From NCBI GenBank assembly GCA_930633525.1, contig CAKNFP010000001.1:248001-312000 (forward strand): a stretch of 64,000 bases of DNA, given 5' to 3'. Below, in pieces: positions 18,204 to 25,656 of this stretch. The notes under the pieces are model-generated. The model was not told the DNA's origin. It searched no databases and was given only the letters and a program-made list of their open reading frames with translations. Position 1 is the first letter of the stretch; each line of letters opens with the position of its first letter. The DNA comes from Hyphomicrobiales bacterium (GTDB lineage Bacteria > Pseudomonadota > Alphaproteobacteria > Rhizobiales > Beijerinckiaceae). The translations under genes were made by a program, and so were the position numbers.

Positions 18204-18247
18204 GAGCATAGAACCGAAAAGTGCATGCGGCTTTCGGTTCGATGCTC
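18204..18247. repeat. GAGCAT...ATGCTC intergenic hairpin repeat, copy 2
   Basis: 44-base inverted repeat: GAGCAT, GAACCGAAA, a central GTGCATGCGG, then TTTCGGTTC and ATGCTC. It lies between convergent genes and probably also ends both transcripts. Ends and layout match the element at 2528-2565. Confidence 0.7.
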
Positions 18248-18259
18248 ATTCCAAGAGAT

Positions 18260-18298
18260 AGAGCGGCGCGCCTGATTCATGCGAGCATCAGCCGCTCT
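18260..18298 (-). terminator. Hairpin at the 3' end of the MFS gene
   Basis: AGAGCGGC...CTGAT, a 10-base loop, then ATCAGCCGCTCT. The stem overlaps the last codons of the minus-strand transporter gene. No U-run is visible. Confidence 0.4.
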
Positions 18299-19613
18299 GG
18301 CGGCCACGCATGGTGGGGCTTCCGCACCCCTGTCGTGCTCTGTGCACGGTGCCGGGGCGGCGTAGCGCGCGGGACGACAGGCGCCACGACAGCACGGCAA
18401 AGACAAGGCCGAGTATGATGATGGCGACGCCCCATACCTGGTAGTAGAGACTGATGTCGTCGATCCTCACCAAAGTGGGGAGCATGTACATGGCCATGCC
18501 CATGGTGCTTGTCAGCATCGAGCTCAGGGCCTGTGTGCGGCCGATGTGCGCCGGATCGGTCAATGTCAGTAGCCGGCCGTTGCACAGGGCCCGGGACAGG
18601 CAGAACAGGCCGCCCATCGCCGCATAGAGGATGACCGAGAGGGTTATCCATTGTGACAGCGCAAAGCCGATCATTGCCGCGCCAAGAAGGGCTAGAAGGA
18701 GGAATTCGAGCCCGCTCTTCCAGTCGCGGCGCTGCAGGGTCGCCGACATCAGCAGGATAAACCCGCCGCCAGCGGACCAGGCGGCTTCCAGGAGGCCGAA
18801 GACATTGCTGCCGGCGTGAAGCGTGTCGCGCACGAAGCCGGGAACAATCGTATTGGTCATTTGTGCAACAGAGAAAATAAGGGAAACCCCGACTATCGGC
18901 AGGATGATTTGGGGAGAATCAAATATATAATTAAATCCATCACGCCATTCTTTAAGAAAATGTGTCTTGTCTTTGTCGATGGGAAGTGACATGCCTCGCG
19001 TAAAGTATTCCCCAAGGAAAACAATGCCGATTGATATAAGAAGAAATACTGTAGCGCAGGCAGTCTCCCCCCAAATGTGCAGTATGGTACCCGCCGCGCC
19101 CGAGCCGAAAATAAAACCCGCCTGTCCCACGATGGACAGGCGCAGTACGACGTTCATGCGCCTGTCGGACGGGAAGAAGGACTGAAAGGCGCCGCCCATG
19201 GCGCCGACACTGATCGCCGGGCCTGCCGCGTTGAGAATGGTGAAGCTGAAGAGGCCGAAAGTCAGCCAGGCCTCGCGCTGAAGGCCGGCGAGCAGGGTGC
19301 AGGCGGCAATGACGCGCAGGCCTTGGCTGCGCAGGATCATGCTGCGGCGGCTGCGGCGATCGACGAGCACGCCGCCGATGGCGGAGAGAGCAATACTGAC
19401 AAAGCCGCCGGTGAAATAAAGCTGCCCGACAAGGGCAATGGACCCATGCTCCGTCGCCACCCAGGAGACGACGATCAGCGCTGTACCAACGAGATACATC
19501 ACGAAGAATGAAAATAGAACGTAGCAGTTGAAAGCCCAATCGACGTCGCGGTTGGCTGTGCCGCTACGCGAACGGGCGTTGTCCTGAGATTGCATGTCCG
19601 GGTCGTCAATCAT
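18288..19613 (-). CDS. MFS transporter
   Basis: About 441-aa major facilitator with twelve predicted helices starting near AFNCYVLFSFF. The loop VLVDRRSRR between helices 2 and 3 is the usual MFS motif A position. The general layout resembles MFS_3/EntS-type exporters, which export siderophores or drugs. The start is uncertain: ATG at 19613 is given, but ATG 19664 or a TTG at 19688 stay in frame. Codons between about 18870 and 19080 are markedly AT-rich (for example FNYIFDSPQ and FLKEW), unlike the two ends, which suggests a mosaic or foreign history. It is divergent from a Fe(II)/2-oxoglutarate oxygenase locus and may export its product. Confidence 0.85.
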   Translation of the reverse strand: MIDDPDMQSQDNARSRSGTANRDVDWAFNCYVLFSFFVMYLVGTALIVVSWVATEHGSIALVGQLYFTGGFVSIALSAIGGVLVDRRSRRSMILRSQGLRVIAACTLLAGLQREAWLTFGLFSFTILNAAGPAISVGAMGGAFQSFFPSDRRMNVVLRLSIVGQAGFIFGSGAAGTILHIWGETACATVFLLISIGIVFLGEYFTRGMSLPIDKDKTHFLKEWRDGFNYIFDSPQIILPIVGVSLIFSVAQMTNTIVPGFVRDTLHAGSNVFGLLEAAWSAGGGFILLMSATLQRRDWKSGLEFLLLALLGAAMIGFALSQWITLSVILYAAMGGLFCLSRALCNGRLLTLTDPAHIGRTQALSSMLTSTMGMAMYMLPTLVRIDDISLYYQVWGVAIIILGLVFAVLSWRLSSRALRRPGTVHRARQGCGSPTMRGRQSG

Positions 19614-19844
19614 GCGGGGTTCGCTCGGGGGCGGGCCCGGTGAGTTCGTTGCTTTGCGTCTCATCAAAGCGAAGCCATGCCGTTTCAAAGGACTAATCCG
19701 CCCTTTCGATCAAAACTGTTCGGAACCATCGATTCGAAATGCTTTCATGCTGCGTCGGGCGGGTATCCGTATCCGGAGAAACTTGCTCGAATTCGCATCA
19801 TCAAGGTCGAGGTCGTGCTACAACAAATAAATGCATTTGGTCAA
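19614..19844. promoter_or_regulatory. Divergent promoter region, MFS / oxygenase locus
   Basis: Relatively AT-rich DNA between the transporter and the small-ORF/oxygenase genes. The frame from 19677 to 20021 is open throughout, but its first 56 codons do not look coding. Promoters for both directions are expected here; no operator was recognised. Confidence 0.35.
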
Positions 19845-20021
19845 ATGTATAATTTGCAGCTAAAATCGTTACTTATTTTAGTGCTGAAATTGATATACGA
19901 TTACGGGATTTTGTTATTGAACAAAGTTACATGGGCGATATCTTTTTGGACGGGCTTTCTTGGTGCGAGATGGATAAAGCCCGCATTTCACTGGATGCTG
20001 ACTGAAAGGGAATTGCGATGA
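19845..20021 (+). CDS. Putative small membrane protein (58 aa)
   Basis: Open frame with a hydrophobic core (SLLILVLKLIYDYGILLL, then WAISFWTGFLGA) and a basic, polar end (WMLTERELR). Its stop codon overlaps the ATG of the next small ORF (ATGA at 20018-20021), the arrangement seen in translationally coupled genes. The frame is open from 19677, so a longer product of up to 114 aa is possible. Base composition is AT-rich compared with the window. No family is recognised; it may be a chance frame. Confidence 0.35.
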   Translation: MYNLQLKSLLILVLKLIYDYGILLLNKVTWAISFWTGFLGARWIKPAFHWMLTERELR

Positions 20022-20137
20022 ACGAGGATGTCGAAATGGCTCTAGATCTCGATGAGATGGTGGGCAGCATTGAAATGTGTCTGCAATCGCCGGAATGCAC
20101 GGACGGGCCTACTGGCGAGAGTACTACCCAGACTTAA
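20018..20137 (+). CDS. Putative 39-aa acidic peptide, possibly a frameshifted gene
   Basis: A 39-codon ORF with a good ribosome site (AAGGGA, 6 bases before the ATG) and an acidic beginning (MNEDVEMALDLDEMVGSIE). After residue 19 the coding look moves to another frame: from about 20074 the +1 frame reads NVSAIAGMHGRAYWREYYP and on to a TGA at 20185-20187. From 20180 the original frame again reads MRDMAHGGFFGEQCSQ to a TAG at 20228-20230. Either there are several tiny overlapping ORFs or one protein of about 57-72 aa is broken by indels near the AAA at 20073-20075 and near 20180. No family recognised. Confidence 0.4.
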   Translation: MNEDVEMALDLDEMVGSIEMCLQSPECTDGPTGESTTQT

Positions 20138-20187
20138 AAGTGGCCATCGATCGGGGCGACCAGTCGGGTCAATTGGCTGATGCGTGA
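20095..20187 (+). CDS. Putative 30-aa ORF overlapping the oxygenase start
   Basis: MHGRAYWREYYPDLKVAIDR and ten further residues, in a frame with coding-like codons (TAC, GAC, GTG, GCC, ATC). Its TGA overlaps a GTG start of the oxygenase frame (20184). It is most simply read as the displaced C-terminal part of the ORF that starts at 20018. It may not be an independent gene. Confidence 0.35.
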   Translation: MHGRAYWREYYPDLKVAIDRGDQSGQLADA

Positions 20188-20207
20188 TATGGCGCATGGA
20201 GGCTTCT

Positions 20208-21209
20208 TTGGCGAGCAATGTTCACAATAGAGGGGAATATCAGGAAGGGACGATTATTCGCCTGCCCCTGGATACATGCAGCGAATTTATCAAGTTACTG
20301 CAAGATGGAGGGCGGTGCCCTGCAACCCTGGCCATGCTGCGGGGCGCCGCTTTCTTCGCCGATTATGACTTCGCGATCGAGGCGTTATTGGCTGATAACC
20401 TTCAGCTTATTCGTGATCGACTTGACAATGCCGCGTGCGGAATTGTTGGAATCGATGTGCCCCAGGGGATCGTCGCGGATCCAACCGCCGACGCCTTGAT
20501 GGGGAGTGTCGTAGCATCCGCCGTCGTTTCAGCGTTCATGATGCCCTTGGTCGACCCGCGCAACGGCACGCCTTTCACGGTCTATACAGCCTCGCAAGAC
20601 AACGAGGCGGCCCTGCAGAAAGCCGGGGTCAAGTTTTACGCGCCGACGGAGAAGTTAGGATTCCATACGGACGGAATTTTGAAGAATTCCACCGTTTATG
20701 TGCCGCGCTATATCGGGATTTACAACATCGTCATAGCCTATAACAAGCCGGGTTGCTTCTATTGGGTTCCATTCGCGGCCTGGTCGCGATTTGATGAATG
20801 GGCCGGCGTGCTGGGTTGGAACAGGACTTATCGCTTCGAGGCGACGCCGATCGTTTATGCGGGCGCGCTGGCGCGTGCCGAAGAAGCCGGAGCGCGCATC
20901 ATCGAAGCGCCTGTGTTCTGGCGGGATGCCGGCGGCGAGCGGCGTGCGGTGTTCATGAACGGGGATCTTCTGGGGCCCGTGGATGGAGATGGCGATTTCG
21001 ACAGCCGCCTCGTGCAGCGCATGAGGCAATCCATCGCGTGTGATGCCCGCCGCATCGCGCTGCCGCAGCGGCAGCGCCGCCTTTTTCTCATGAACAATAC
21101 AGCGGGTTTCCACGCGAGGGACCTGTTTGATGCGCCTATCCCCGGTGCGCGCTACACGCGCTCCTTCTTACGCAGCGTTGCATCGGACGGGCCGCAGATC
21201 ACCGCATGA
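20208..21209 (+). CDS. Fe(II)/2-oxoglutarate-dependent oxygenase, clavaminate synthase-like
   Basis: About 333-aa jelly-roll oxygenase of the TauD/clavaminate-synthase group, which hydroxylates free or carrier-bound amino acids and related metabolites. The iron facial triad is visible: HTD in EKLGFHTDG (about residues 153-155) and the distal His in NNTAGFHARD (about 302), followed after 13-16 residues by Arg residues in GARYTRSFLR that should bind 2-oxoglutarate. Starts in frame are GTG 20184, ATG 20196 and TTG 20208; only the TTG has a strong ribosome site (GGAGG, 5 bases away), so it is used. It follows the small ORFs and is divergent from an MFS exporter. Its substrate is unknown; amino-acid hydroxylation is an inference. 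Confidence 0.8.
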   Translation: MASNVHNRGEYQEGTIIRLPLDTCSEFIKLLQDGGRCPATLAMLRGAAFFADYDFAIEALLADNLQLIRDRLDNAACGIVGIDVPQGIVADPTADALMGSVVASAVVSAFMMPLVDPRNGTPFTVYTASQDNEAALQKAGVKFYAPTEKLGFHTDGILKNSTVYVPRYIGIYNIVIAYNKPGCFYWVPFAAWSRFDEWAGVLGWNRTYRFEATPIVYAGALARAEEAGARIIEAPVFWRDAGGERRAVFMNGDLLGPVDGDGDFDSRLVQRMRQSIACDARRIALPQRQRRLFLMNNTAGFHARDLFDAPIPGARYTRSFLRSVASDGPQITA

Positions 21210-21287
21210 TCGGTCCGCAGCGGCCGCGCGAAACAAGCGGCGGGGGGCGAAACGGTCCAGCCGCCAACCAGCCCCCCCGTCTCTGGT

Positions 21288-21803
21288 TTAGTGTTGGTGA
21301 CCGCCCTTTTCGGCAGGTGAGGCGCCGATCGCCTCGACGACGAAGGATACCGACCCCGTGCCGGCTTTCTCGAAGGTCAAGGTCCCGGCGAAGGGTTCGC
21401 CCTGCTTCGGGGCTTTCTGCAGGTTGAGAAACATCATGTGATAGGAGCCGGGCTTGAAGGCGACTTCGCTTTTGGCCGGGATCTCGACGCCATTTGGCAT
21501 CTCGCGCATCGTCATCACGCCGTCTTTCTCGTTCATCTCGTGGATCTCCGCGCGACCGGCGATGTCGGCTGTCGCGGAGACCAGACGGTCGGCCGTATCA
21601 CCGGTGTTGACGATGACGAAGTAACCGCCAGCCACCTTGGCCCCTGGCGGCGTGGCACGGGACCACGGATGTTTGATCTGCAGGCTGCCCACCTTGAATT
21701 CATGGGCGATGGCCGGAGGTTGGGCAACTGCGACGACGAGCGGAGCGGCAAGGGCGAGCGCCGCTACGGCGCGTGCGGCCGGGCGCAGGAGGGACTTCAA
21801 CAT
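21288..21803 (-). CDS. Periplasmic copper chaperone PCu(A)C
   Basis: 171-aa secreted copper-binding protein that delivers Cu(I), with Sco proteins, to the CuA site of cytochrome oxidase. An N-terminal signal peptide (to about residue 33, ending IAHE) is followed by the PCuAC domain: IEH-type EIHEM, then MTMREM, and GSYHMMFLNL, giving the H(M)X10MX21HXM ligand pattern. The His-rich end (EKGGHQH) may bind copper as well. It lies downstream of a DUF2946-like gene on the same strand, a pairing often seen in Hyphomicrobiales. It is convergent with the oxygenase gene. Confidence 0.92.
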   Translation of the reverse strand: MLKSLLRPAARAVAALALAAPLVVAVAQPPAIAHEFKVGSLQIKHPWSRATPPGAKVAGGYFVIVNTGDTADRLVSATADIAGRAEIHEMNEKDGVMTMREMPNGVEIPAKSEVAFKPGSYHMMFLNLQKAPKQGEPFAGTLTFEKAGTGSVSFVVEAIGASPAEKGGHQH

Positions 21804-21912
21804 GGGAGAAGCTCCATTGGAAAACGCGGGCCCAGCGTAAGGCGGGCCAAGACTGGGACAGAATGGGCGGGATCGGCAGAGGCCTGATCACCAAGCGGTC
21901 GAGGGATTGTCT

Positions 21913-22257
21913 TCAGGCCTGCCGTGGCGGCGCGCGAGCCCTGCCTGTCACGCGTGCATGCGCATGCGGCGGGGCGTCCTGAACCCACGCGAAAGAAGCT
22001 AATATTGAGTGGGGAGGGTGGCCTGCGGTGGCAGGAAGGGCCGGCGGTGGCGCCATGCCCTGCCCGAGCATGCTGCATCCAAGCACACAGCAAGCCGGTA
22101 GATGAGTGCGGTCAGGCGCGGAAGAAGGCCTTTCGCCGCTCGGTGTGCACAGAATGGTGGTGGGGCCGGCGGGCGTCGCGGCTGCCTGCATGCCGACGAT
22201 CACGCCCATGAGCAGCATCTGGGCGGCGACGAGATAGGCCATGCCGAGCGCGAGCAT
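21913..22257 (-). CDS. DUF2946-like small membrane/periplasmic protein
   Basis: 114-aa protein with an N-terminal hydrophobic anchor (MLALGMAYLVAAQMLLMGVIVG), a cysteine cluster (LPACCVLGCSM) and a C-terminal TGRARAPP tail like that of DUF2946 proteins near copper genes. The cluster CCVLGC may bind metal. The ATG at 22257 has GGAG close before it; a GTG at 22314 would add 19 residues. It precedes the PCuAC gene by 110 bases, so a shared role in copper handling is plausible but inferred. Confidence 0.65.
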   Translation of the reverse strand: MLALGMAYLVAAQMLLMGVIVGMQAAATPAGPTTILCTPSGERPSSAPDRTHLPACCVLGCSMLGQGMAPPPALPATAGHPPHSILASFAWVQDAPPHAHARVTGRARAPPRQA

Positions 22258-22314
22258 CGCACTCCAGCCCACGCCACGCCTCTGCCTCTGCCTGCTCAGA
22301 ACGGTGCACCCCAC

Positions 22315-22651
22315 GCTTCAGTCGTCATCGGCCTAGCATGTCGAAGCCGGGAGGGAAATGACCTGCCTATTGGTTGCGGCACTGTGACCGACCCGATGCC
22401 CACTCTCGCTCAACGGCCTTCCGAGCGTCGCGAACCTCCATGGAGCCCGCGTTCCCACCCGACGATCAGCCGCGCGCAGGGGCTACGCTCGCCTCTGGAT
22501 ATCCGCCGCGCTGACGGCTGCCTAGACGGCGGGCCGGCTGAGTCGCGCGTGGCATTCATTGCAATGCGCTCCACGCGACGGACGATAGCGCATTGCCCTG
22601 CGGCATGCCGAAGGCTGGAGCTTGGATCGAACCGGGAGAGAGAAGAAAATC
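22315..22651. other. Gene-poor stretch next to tRNA-Gly
   Basis: About 340 bases without a supportable gene. The open frame on the plus strand runs through the tRNA in antisense and has no family features. No integrase, direct repeat of the tRNA end or other island mark was seen. Confidence 0.5.
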
Positions 22652-22725
22652 TGGAGCGGGCGAAGGGAATCGAACCCTCGTATGCAGCTTGGGAAGCTGC
22701 CGTTCTACCATTGAACTACGCCCGC
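22652..22725 (-). tRNA. tRNA-Gly (anticodon CCC)
   Basis: Reading the minus strand gives a complete cloverleaf: acceptor stem GCGGGCG/CGCCCGC, D-loop AGTTCAATGGTAGAA, anticodon stem GCAGC/GCTGC with loop TTCCCAA (anticodon CCC), T-arm GAGGG-TTCGATT-CCCTT and an encoded CCA after discriminator T. It reads GGG glycine codons. Confidence 0.97.
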
Positions 22726-22872
22726 CAAAAACGCATTTGATATAACTGCGTTTTCCCCGATTCTGTCCCAAGAGAATGGTATGTAGGACACCTCAGGTCC
22801 GTGATTGGTACTCTACCGGCCGGTGCCGATCAAGCCCCATAGATAGGTCGTCTTTAAGCAGCTTGCTCCGAG

Positions 22873-23682
22873 TCAGCTGAGCTGCATGCCAGCCCGGACC
22901 TCCTGCTCGATGAGCTTCCATATATGGTCGACATAACTGACGAAGGTGCTGCTGCGCTTGACCTCGAGATCACGCGGGCGCGGCATGTCGATCGCGATTT
23001 CCTCGCGGATCTGGCCGGGCCGGGCGCTGAACACGATAACACGGTCCGAAAGGAACACGGCTTCGTCGATCTGGTGGGTGATCAGCACGACCGTCTTCTT
23101 CTCGCGCTCCCAGATATTGAGCAGCTCGGTCTGCATGATTTCGCGGGTCTGTGCATCGAGCGCGGCGAAGGGCTCGTCCAGGAGCAGGATGTCCGGACTC
23201 ACCGCAAGCGCCCGCGCGACGTTCACACGCTGACGCATGCCGCCCGACAACTGGTGGGGATAATGATTCTCGAAGCCCGACAGGCCAGAGACCTTGATGA
23301 AATAGCTCGCGATCTCATCGCGTTCCTTGCGCGACATGCCGCCGACGGCGAGGCCATAGCCGACATTGTCCATGACGGTTTTCCAGGGTAGGAGCGAGTC
23401 GTGCTGGAACACCATCGCGCGGTCCTTGCCTGGCCGCGTGACCGTCTTGCCGCTGACCGCGATGCGGCCCGCGCTGGCCGGCATCAGTCCGTCGATGATG
23501 CGCAACAGCGTGGACTTGCCGCTGCCGCTGGCGCCGACGATCGAGACGAATTCGCCCTTGCCAAGGGTGAGGTTGATGTCGCGGAGCGCCTCGATCGTCG
23601 GGCGGCCGGGCCGCTCGAAGACCTTCGAGACGCCTTCAATGGTGAGCGAGGGTGTTTCGGACATGGTTGGCTCCGCGTTCAT
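22873..23682 (-). CDS. ABC transporter ATP-binding protein, SsuB/TauB-like
   Basis: 269-aa ATPase of the nitrate/sulfonate/taurine importer family. Walker A GASGSGKST (about residues 50-58), Q-loop FQHDSLLPW, signature LSGGMRQR, Walker B ILLLDEPF and switch LITHQ are all intact. It is the last gene of a seven-gene minus-strand operon whose permease (36 bases upstream) and binding protein are of the same family. An internal ATG six codons in (23664) is a possible start. It energises import of the compound processed by the amidohydrolase and partners encoded upstream. Confidence 0.92.
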   Translation of the reverse strand: MNAEPTMSETPSLTIEGVSKVFERPGRPTIEALRDINLTLGKGEFVSIVGASGSGKSTLLRIIDGLMPASAGRIAVSGKTVTRPGKDRAMVFQHDSLLPWKTVMDNVGYGLAVGGMSRKERDEIASYFIKVSGLSGFENHYPHQLSGGMRQRVNVARALAVSPDILLLDEPFAALDAQTREIMQTELLNIWEREKKTVVLITHQIDEAVFLSDRVIVFSARPGQIREEIAIDMPRPRDLEVKRSSTFVSYVDHIWKLIEQEVRAGMQLS

Positions 23683-23718
23683 GGGGCAACGGGATGGAAG
23701 GGCAGGGCACCGCCGGTC

Positions 23719-24513
23719 TCACTCGTGCCGCCAGGGCGCCATGCGACGCTCGATCGTTTGAAACAGAAGGCTGCCGATGACGCCCATGGCGCCGAGCAGG
23801 ATGACATAGGCCAGGAGCGTCGCAGTATCGAAAGTCTGGCCTGCCGCCAGGATCGCGAAACCGAAGCCGGCGAAGGAGCCGAAGAATTCGGCGACGACAA
23901 TGCCGACGAGGGCGCGCGCCCAGGCGACGCGGACACCGCTGACGACATAGGGAAGGGCGTAGGGCAACGTCACGGTCGTGAAGATCTGCCAGCCATTTGC
24001 GTTGAAGGATTTCGCAGCGTCGATCAAGCCCTTGTCCGTGGCGCGAAGGCCGACCTCCGTCGTCACCAGCACGGGGAAGACCGCCACGAGGGTCACCAGC
24101 ACGAATTTCGACGCGAAGCCGAGGCCGAGCCAGGCGATGAAAAGCGGGGCCAGGGCAACGACAGGCACCGAATAGAGCGCCATCAGCATGGGGCCGGCGG
24201 TCAGCGAGACGAGCCTGTTGGACGCCAGCAGCAGGCCGCCGGCGACGCCGACCAGAACCGCGACCGGGAACGAGATCAGGAGAGCAATTCCGGTTGCCGC
24301 GCCGTTGGTCCAGACGGCGCCGCTCGTTGTCTCCGTGAAGAGAGCCGCGAAGACCTCGGCTGGCGGCACGAGCAGCAAACGGTTCGTTACGACGGTCGAG
24401 GTCAGGATCTGCCAGAAAAGCAGCACGACGATGACCGAGAGCATGATCCGGACAAACCCGGCCGACCGGGTATCTCCCTGCAGAAAGTCGTAGCTTTTTT
24501 GCCAAGCCGTCAT
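23719..24513 (-). CDS. ABC transporter permease, SsuC-like
   Basis: 264-aa inner-membrane permease with about six helices and the EAA-type cytoplasmic loop (AAKSFNANGWQIFTTVTLPY, about residues 160-180) that docks to the ATPase. The family is binding-protein-dependent transport of the sulfonate/nitrate/taurine and pyrimidine-precursor type. It lies between the octopine-dehydrogenase-like gene and the ATPase, and is in one transcription unit with them. The substrate cannot be read from the permease itself. Confidence 0.92.
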   Translation of the reverse strand: MTAWQKSYDFLQGDTRSAGFVRIMLSVIVVLLFWQILTSTVVTNRLLLVPPAEVFAALFTETTSGAVWTNGAATGIALLISFPVAVLVGVAGGLLLASNRLVSLTAGPMLMALYSVPVVALAPLFIAWLGLGFASKFVLVTLVAVFPVLVTTEVGLRATDKGLIDAAKSFNANGWQIFTTVTLPYALPYVVSGVRVAWARALVGIVVAEFFGSFAGFGFAILAAGQTFDTATLLAYVILLGAMGVIGSLLFQTIERRMAPWRHE

Positions 24514-24522
24514 GGCGTTTTC

Positions 24523-25656
24523 CTATCGGGAGACTTGTGGATCGGCAGACCCCGGGCCGGAGTCTTGCGGGCCGGAGTTTAGCGGGCGATGACGGAAACC
24601 GTCCGTGGCGAGTTGCAGAAGCCCCTGGCGTGTCAGTTCATTGAGCCTCAGCGATGGCAGAAGGTTGTTGTCGAGCGAAACATCCCGTCCGAGCATGATG
24701 CTGGCGATGGCGATCACCGCGTCATGCACGGGGGCGGCGACGTCGGCGAGACGCGCGACGTGAGAAGCAAAGACGATGCCGTATGGGATGTCCTGGGTCA
24801 GATAGCGATGCTCCATGGATTGCGGTCCACGCGGTCCGCGACCATTGGCGTGGAGGGTCGCATTCATCTCGGCCATCGAGCCGGCCGGCACCCGGAACGA
24901 CCGGTGGAAATGCTCGTTGACGCTATGGATCTTGATCCCAAAGGCCGCGGCGATGGCGAGGCGCTCGCTGTCGAGCGCTTCCATCAGCCGGCCGACGGCC
25001 GGTGTGGTCTCGTGATACGGCGCCCAGTTTTCCGCATGCTCGATGCGGCTGGCATTGAGGAGGCAGACAGGCACATGGAACACGGGATTGCAGTTTGAAA
25101 GCAGGGCGATGGCGAGCGCCTCGGGCCGTTCCTCAAACTGGGCGGGAAGCAGGCTGCGGCAAAGGGCGAGAGCCTCCGGCGCGGCCTCCGCGGGCATTAC
25201 AGCCGCCTCGATGCGCGCACGGACGGTGCGGATGTCCACATGCCCGATGGCCTCGCGATGGGCGGTGCCGGGGCTTGTGTTCAAAGACACGATCGGCAAC
25301 GCCACGCCGCGCGCATTCAGGAGCTGTGCCAGGTAGAGGGCGCTCAGGGAATGGGCCGCGCTGATGATGAAGGGGACGCCTGGCCGCAGGAACGGCGCGA
25401 CGCGATCCATCACTGGCCGATGGCCCGCCGCATCCACGACCAGCAGGACGGCGTCGGCGTCGGCCACAGCCGCTGCCGGGTCCGAGGTCACCGCGACCGG
25501 CCATTCACCCGTGAGCGCCCCCGTTGCGGTGACGCTCGCCAGGCCCTCGGTCGAAGCGCCGGAGGGAGACCACAGAACGGGTTCATGTCCGCGCGAGGCG
25601 AGGATGGCGGCGGCTGTCAGCCCCATCGCGCCTGCGCCGAGAATGGCCACCTTCAT
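24523..25656 (-). CDS. NAD/NADP octopine/nopaline dehydrogenase family protein
   Basis: 377-aa dehydrogenase with an N-terminal Rossmann fold (VAILGAGAMGLTAAAIL, residues 3-19) and a C-terminal helical domain with the family landmarks NCNPVFHVPVCLLN, RIEHAENW and NEHFHRSF. Relatives make or oxidise opines (N-carboxyalkyl amino acids), or resemble 2-dehydropantoate reductase. In this operon it could oxidise an imported amino-acid-like compound or reduce a keto acid made from it. Its ATG overlaps the stop of the MmgE/PrpD gene (ATGA, 25653-25656), indicating coupled translation. Function is inferred from family only. Confidence 0.8.
   Translation of the reverse strand: MKVAILGAGAMGLTAAAILASRGHEPVLWSPSGASTEGLASVTATGALTGEWPVAVTSDPAAAVADADAVLLVVDAAGHRPVMDRVAPFLRPGVPFIISAAHSLSALYLAQLLNARGVALPIVSLNTSPGTAHREAIGHVDIRTVRARIEAAVMPAEAAPEALALCRSLLPAQFEERPEALAIALLSNCNPVFHVPVCLLNASRIEHAENWAPYHETTPAVGRLMEALDSERLAIAAAFGIKIHSVNEHFHRSFRVPAGSMAEMNATLHANGRGPRGPQSMEHRYLTQDIPYGIVFASHVARLADVAAPVHDAVIAIASIMLGRDVSLDNNLLPSLRLNELTRQGLLQLATDGFRHRPLNSGPQDSGPGSADPQVSR

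Noticed and set aside
20180..20230. GG-type leader peptide (MRDMAHGG then FFGEQCSQ)
   Set aside because: The Gly-Gly followed by a short Cys-containing end is suggestive, but the ORF has 16 codons, no ribosome site of its own, and no peptidase-type exporter nearby.
22315..22725. tRNA-Gly as an island attachment site
   Set aside because: No integrase, no repeat of the tRNA 3' end and no mobile genes nearby. The unusual oxygenase locus is separated from it by copper genes.
22556..22771. Short minus-strand ORF across tRNA-Gly
   Set aside because: The translation contains the familiar read-through of a tRNA (GRSSMVERQLPKLHTRVRF), a known false gene.
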